Assembly (NCBI GenBank): GCA_902763505.1 | Contig: CACWSO010000003.1 | Coordinates: forward strand, 62,001-126,000 | DNA length: 64,000 nt | Source of the DNA: an uncultured Eubacteriales bacterium | GTDB taxonomy: Bacteria; Bacillota; Clostridia; Peptostreptococcales; Anaerovoracaceae | Direction: 5' to 3' | In this document: positions 60,602-64,000 of the stretch, piece after piece | How the letters are laid out: every line of letters begins with the position of its first letter | How positions within the stretch are numbered: the first letter of the stretch is position 1 | The notes under the pieces: model-generated | Database searches by the model: none | What the model saw: only the letters and a program-made list of their open reading frames with translations | What the model was told of the DNA's origin: nothing | Program-made: the position numbers and the translations under genes

Positions 60602-62236
60602 ATGAGTAGAGATAAGATTTCAAGTTTCAAAAGAATACTAAGCATTACAATGCTATTGCTTGTTGCGACAGCATTTATGCCAACGACAACGACTTGGGCT
60701 GCATCGAAAAAACCAGCAAAGCCTAGTGTCACGGTTTCGGTTACTGCGAAAACAGTGACGCTCAGCTGGAAAAAGGCAAAGAAAGCGAAGAAGTATCAGG
60801 TCTACCGCGCAACAAGCAAAAACGGTAAGTACAAGAAAATAAAGACGACAAAGGCTTTGTCTTTCAAGAACACAGGTCTGACGACAGGGAAAATGTATTT
60901 CTACAAGGTCAGATCCCTATCAGGGAAAAAGAAGTCTGCATTCACAAAAGTAGCAGCAACGCCTCTTGCCGTACCTGTTTGCAAATCAAGCTCCTTGATG
61001 CGCTGCAACAGGGTTAGAACAAACAGTGTGCCAGGAGCAACCGGATATGTGTTTTATCGTTCCGCAAGTCCTAACAGTGGTTATACATACCTAGGGACTA
61101 CCAGCAGTCTTTTTATGGATGACAATGCAGCAGCTATTGGAACCACATATTATTACAAAGTCCGCGCCTATAAGAGGGGCAGCGGATACACGACATACAG
61201 TTCTTACAGCGCAGCAGGAAGGGGAACCAGACTGCTGGCGATACCTTCCATTACGGAGCAGACACTTGTTGAAAACCCGGACGATATTTCAAAAAACGCA
61301 GTTCGGATAGCATGGACAAGTGTTGCCGGAGCGAGAGGTTACGAACTGTATCGTTCATCAGATGAAGGCGAGTCCTATCAGCGCATTTACAGGGGTAGCG
61401 GAAACAGCTACATAGATAAAAACATCAATGCAGAAGATAACAATGCTCTTAAGGATGGGCATACATACTACTATAAAGTTCGCGCTTACCATACGGTGTT
61501 TGGGGGAATCGAAGCTTACAGTTATGCCAGTCCATCGAAGCACAGCAGAGAGAAACTGATTCGTCAGGCTCAATCATGGCTTGGATTTGATGAAAAGAGA
61601 AACGGTAAGTTCAAAACGATTGTTGATGTTTACAATGGATACAAGCCCCTCGCTCGTGATGTTAGGGGTGGTTACAATGAGGCTTGGTGTACAACTTTCG
61701 TGACTGCATCTGCGATTAAAGCTGATCTTGTGGACATCATGCCGCGGGAGAGAATCTGCAGATATATGATAGACCTCTATCAGGAGATGGGTCTTTGGGT
61801 AGAGAATGACGCCTATGAGCCAAAGCCAGGTGATCTGATTCTCTTTGATTGGGAAGATAATGGCAGAGGCGACTGCACTGGAGCTCCAAATCATATCGGC
61901 ATCGTGACTGCAGTCAAAGACGGCATGATTACAGATATCGAAGGGAACAACAATAAAAAATATGGTCATCCTGTATCGTATGAGACAGTGCCTGTGGACA
62001 GCAGATATATCAGAGGATTCATGATTCCGCGTTTTGATGTGGAAAACGGCATTCTGTTTGAACTCAACCGTGTAATGGAAAACCCTGAAGAAGAGATTGT
62101 TCAGGATGCTGAAATCGTTGAGGAGCAGGTGGTCGAAGAACCAATGAACGAGGGAACTGATGCTGTGCAGCAGGAACCGGAAAACGAAATAATCAACAAC
62201 AACGACGAGGGAGTGGATTCCGATTTAACAATCTAA
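60602..62236 (+). CDS. Secreted fibronectin-III-repeat protein with C-terminal CHAP-like amidase
   Basis: The 544-residue protein has a signal peptide ending near TTTWAASKK (about residue 37). Three fibronectin-III-like modules follow (about 40-122, 125-205 and 210-320; YQVYRATSKNGKYKK and YYYKVRAYKRGSG are the marker strands), typical of clostridial wall proteins. A CHAP/NlpC-like domain at about 325-480 has the catalytic Cys in NEAWCTTFVTASAIKAD, PGDLILFDWEDN and the His in PNHIGIVTAV. An acidic, Glu/Asn-rich tail ends the protein. It is probably a peptidoglycan amidase or endopeptidase acting outside the cell. The neighbouring genes all encode exported wall factors, but no direct partner can be named. 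Confidence 0.8.
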   Translation: MSRDKISSFKRILSITMLLLVATAFMPTTTTWAASKKPAKPSVTVSVTAKTVTLSWKKAKKAKKYQVYRATSKNGKYKKIKTTKALSFKNTGLTTGKMYFYKVRSLSGKKKSAFTKVAATPLAVPVCKSSSLMRCNRVRTNSVPGATGYVFYRSASPNSGYTYLGTTSSLFMDDNAAAIGTTYYYKVRAYKRGSGYTTYSSYSAAGRGTRLLAIPSITEQTLVENPDDISKNAVRIAWTSVAGARGYELYRSSDEGESYQRIYRGSGNSYIDKNINAEDNNALKDGHTYYYKVRAYHTVFGGIEAYSYASPSKHSREKLIRQAQSWLGFDEKRNGKFKTIVDVYNGYKPLARDVRGGYNEAWCTTFVTASAIKADLVDIMPRERICRYMIDLYQEMGLWVENDAYEPKPGDLILFDWEDNGRGDCTGAPNHIGIVTAVKDGMITDIEGNNNKKYGHPVSYETVPVDSRYIRGFMIPRFDVENGILFELNRVMENPEEEIVQDAEIVEEQVVEEPMNEGTDAVQQEPENEIINNNDEGVDSDLTI

Positions 62237-62263
62237 AGACTTTGAGCAGGAGGAATGATACAA

Positions 62264-63334
62264 GTGGTAAAAAGCAACAAGGTTTATCATCTTAGGAAAG
62301 GCTTACTAGTAATTGTTGCTGTAGTTCTTTCCATAACACTCGTAATTCCAGGTTTTTCTTATGGAGAAGAATATGATCCAACGGAACCAAGAGACTATAA
62401 CGTAGAACAGGATAGTGTAACAACTGAGCAACCATCCAACAATGAGGAAATCAATGGTAATACAACGTTGGATTTGGTACAGGAATCGACGTCAGAATCG
62501 GCGATTGATGTAGTTCCGGAGACAACTACGGAAACAACTGTTGTTACGACGACAGAATCCAGATTGCTGTTGCCGACAAAAGCACAGAATAATCCAGCTT
62601 TCAACGGTAAAAATGCTACAAGAATACCAATTATCACATATCATAGAGTTGTGAGCGCGAAAGAAAAGAAAGATAAAAAGATTAAAAAAAACAGTTTGTT
62701 TATTTCTGTTAGTGTTTTTAATAAACAAATGAAATGGCTTCACAAGCATAAATATAGAACAATCAGCACACAGGAATTCTATGATTGGTACACAGGAAAG
62801 ATCAAGCTGCCGAAAAAAAGTGTTTTAATCACATTCGATGATGGAAGCTATTCAGTAATGAAGTATGCTCTGCCCATATTAAAGAAGTACAATATGAAGG
62901 CGACATTCTTCGTAATTGGCAAAAATATAGGAGCGGATACAAATAAGGCCTCTTCCAGGGGAAGTTATCATAGTGCTGGATTAGATGTAATCAATCAAAC
63001 AATACAAGCATATCCGAACTTTGAATTCCAAAGTCATACATACAATATGCACCATATGATTAATGGGAGAGCTGCATTGCATGTATCATCCTTTGAAGAG
63101 CAAAAGAAAGATTTTACAGCCATGTACAATAAATATGGATTTACATTTATGGCATATCCATATGGAAGGTACAGCCAAACGTCAATCGATGCGGCGAAAG
63201 CAAGCAACGTCAAGATGGCATTCACATATGGGAAAAATGCTTTCGCAACAAAGAAACAGAATCGTTATGCAATAGCAAGGATTAAAATCAATGCGAATCA
63301 TTCAATGAAAAAATTTTACAAGTGGTTTAAGTAA
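62264..63334 (+). CDS. Polysaccharide deacetylase family protein
   Basis: The start is taken as GTG 62264: AGGAGGA occupies 62248-62254 and abuts the in-frame ATG 62255, leaving no spacing, whereas GTG is well placed. The 356-residue product has an N-terminal signal or anchor segment (about 13-32), a Thr/Glu-rich spacer and a NodB domain with IPIITYHRVVS (about 120), VLITFDDGSYSVMKYALPILKKY (catalytic Asp pair, about 188), FQSHTYNMHHM (metal His) and FMAYPYGRYS. It probably removes acetyl groups from peptidoglycan or from a surface polymer. The gene looks more AT-rich than its neighbours. Its last base is the first base of the following MBOAT gene. Confidence 0.85.
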   Translation: MVKSNKVYHLRKGLLVIVAVVLSITLVIPGFSYGEEYDPTEPRDYNVEQDSVTTEQPSNNEEINGNTTLDLVQESTSESAIDVVPETTTETTVVTTTESRLLLPTKAQNNPAFNGKNATRIPIITYHRVVSAKEKKDKKIKKNSLFISVSVFNKQMKWLHKHKYRTISTQEFYDWYTGKIKLPKKSVLITFDDGSYSVMKYALPILKKYNMKATFFVIGKNIGADTNKASSRGSYHSAGLDVINQTIQAYPNFEFQSHTYNMHHMINGRAALHVSSFEEQKKDFTAMYNKYGFTFMAYPYGRYSQTSIDAAKASNVKMAFTYGKNAFATKKQNRYAIARIKINANHSMKKFYKWFK

Positions 63335-64000
63335 TGGCTTTCACATCTCTCTGTTTTCTCATATTCGCACTTGCGGTCATAACTGTTTATTACATCTCAC
63401 CCATCCGATATAGGTGGGTGGTTTTGCTTGCGGCGAGCTATGTGTTCTATCTGCTATCCAGCCCGAATACGTTCTTCTTTGTTATTCTTACAACACTCGT
63501 AACATATTTCGGCGGACGTTTCATAGGTGCTTACAATGAGAAGCACAAAACTTATTTAGCAGAACACAAGGGACTCTCACGTTCTGAGAAAAAAGAATTA
63601 AAAGCGATCAACACGCAGAAAAAGAGACGCATGGTCGCCATCATTCTCATCATAGATTTTGGTATTCTGGCGGTGCTGAAATACTTCCGGTATTACCTGC
63701 AGGCTGCCGGCATCCTGGATACAGGCGCATTGCTCATACCGCTTGGCATATCGTTCTACACGTTCCAGTCTGCGGCTTATATCTTCGATATATACAGGAA
63801 CAAAATTGACGCGGATACAAACATCGCCAAGTTCGCTTTGTTTACCGCGTTCTTTCCGCAGATTATACAGGGACCGATCAGCAGACATGACCAGCTGGCT
63901 CATCAACTCTATGAAGGTAATCGATTCGATTACAGAAATTTGACGCATGGCGCACAGCTGATTCTCTGGGGCTTCTTTAAGAAACTGGTTATCGCAGACC
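63334..64000 (+). CDS. MBOAT-family O-acyltransferase, 5' part (partial)
   Basis: The reading frame starts at ATG 63334, overlapping the previous stop by one base (TAATG), and runs to the window edge (222 codons seen). It encodes several hydrophobic spans and the MBOAT/AlgI/DltB block PLGISFYTFQSAAYIFDIYRNKI, then FALFTAFFPQIIQGPISRHDQL and LILWGFFKKLVIAD. These enzymes transfer acetyl or D-alanyl groups to wall polymers across the membrane. The catalytic histidine region lies beyond the window. The carrier protein at 58674 is a possible partner; a DltA-like ligase may follow outside the window. Confidence 0.9.
   Translation, partial: MAFTSLCFLIFALAVITVYYISPIRYRWVVLLAASYVFYLLSSPNTFFFVILTTLVTYFGGRFIGAYNEKHKTYLAEHKGLSRSEKKELKAINTQKKRRMVAIILIIDFGILAVLKYFRYYLQAAGILDTGALLIPLGISFYTFQSAAYIFDIYRNKIDADTNIAKFALFTAFFPQIIQGPISRHDQLAHQLYEGNRFDYRNLTHGAQLILWGFFKKLVIAD

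Noticed and set aside
62255-62263. ATG start for the polysaccharide deacetylase
   Set aside because: The AGGAGGA ribosome binding site abuts this ATG with no spacing; GTG 62264 is correctly spaced.
1-64000. Long open frames on the opposite strand inside giant adhesin, ValS, LCP and YfhO genes
   Set aside because: They mirror strong coding sequence on the other strand, have no ribosome binding sites or recognisable domains, and overlap confidently identified genes.

Overview
The window is typical of a mid-GC, Gram-positive anaerobe of the class Clostridia, probably host-associated. The evidence is the der-plsY-gpsA block, AGGAGG-type ribosome binding sites, the many secreted wall proteins (GH25 lysozymes, LCP proteins, NlpC/P60 and L,D-transpeptidase), BspA-type leucine-rich repeats and SipW-type signal peptides. 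A family-level guess (Eubacteriales family XIII / Anaerovoracaceae-like) is only an inference. No tRNA, rRNA, CRISPR array, insertion sequence or prophage was recognised. All genes lie on the + strand except one ATP-grasp gene.

Region 1 (1-1796) is housekeeping: the 3' end of der, then plsY and gpsA for phospholipid synthesis. Region 2 (1797-14003) is a surface-protein operon. A leader with good promoter elements encodes a 58-residue hydrophobic peptide and ends in a perfect 48-bp palindrome followed by T residues. This intrinsic terminator sits directly in front of an 8.6-kb gene for a giant BspA-repeat adhesin, leaving no room for another promoter, so conditional read-through is the simplest reading. 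Two proteins with SipW-type (TasA/camelysin-like) signal peptides and two C-terminally membrane-anchored proteins follow, and a strong terminator closes the unit.

Region 3 (14020-27417) carries valS, folC, a lipid kinase, a GNAT acetyltransferase, two GH25 lysozymes, an LCP protein, ddl and thrS, closely packed. ValS has a dense cysteine cluster and ThrS lacks the usual N-terminal TGS domain.

Region 4 (27454-64000, continuing past the edge) is a large locus for a wall-attached glycopolymer of the teichoic-acid type. It encodes two more LCP ligases, a TagGH-like exporter, two CDP-glycerol glycerophosphotransferase-family proteins (one double-domain), TagD, LicD, a nucleotidyltransferase, RmlA, RmlB and a WecE-like aminotransferase (a route to a dTDP-4-amino-sugar). 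It also encodes a CsbB/ArnC-like glycosyltransferase with two tandem YfhO membrane proteins (lipid-linked sugar decoration from outside), five ATP-grasp proteins, a Mur-ligase-like protein fused to BspA repeats, a carrier protein, an MBOAT acyltransferase cut by the window end, and wall enzymes (L,D-transpeptidase, NlpC/P60, CHAP-like amidase, polysaccharide deacetylase). Together these suggest a polymer built from phosphopolyol or phosphosugar units, decorated with amino-sugars and probably amide- or ester-linked groups, then exported and ligated to peptidoglycan. The chemistry performed by the ATP-grasp and Mur-like enzymes is the main unknown.
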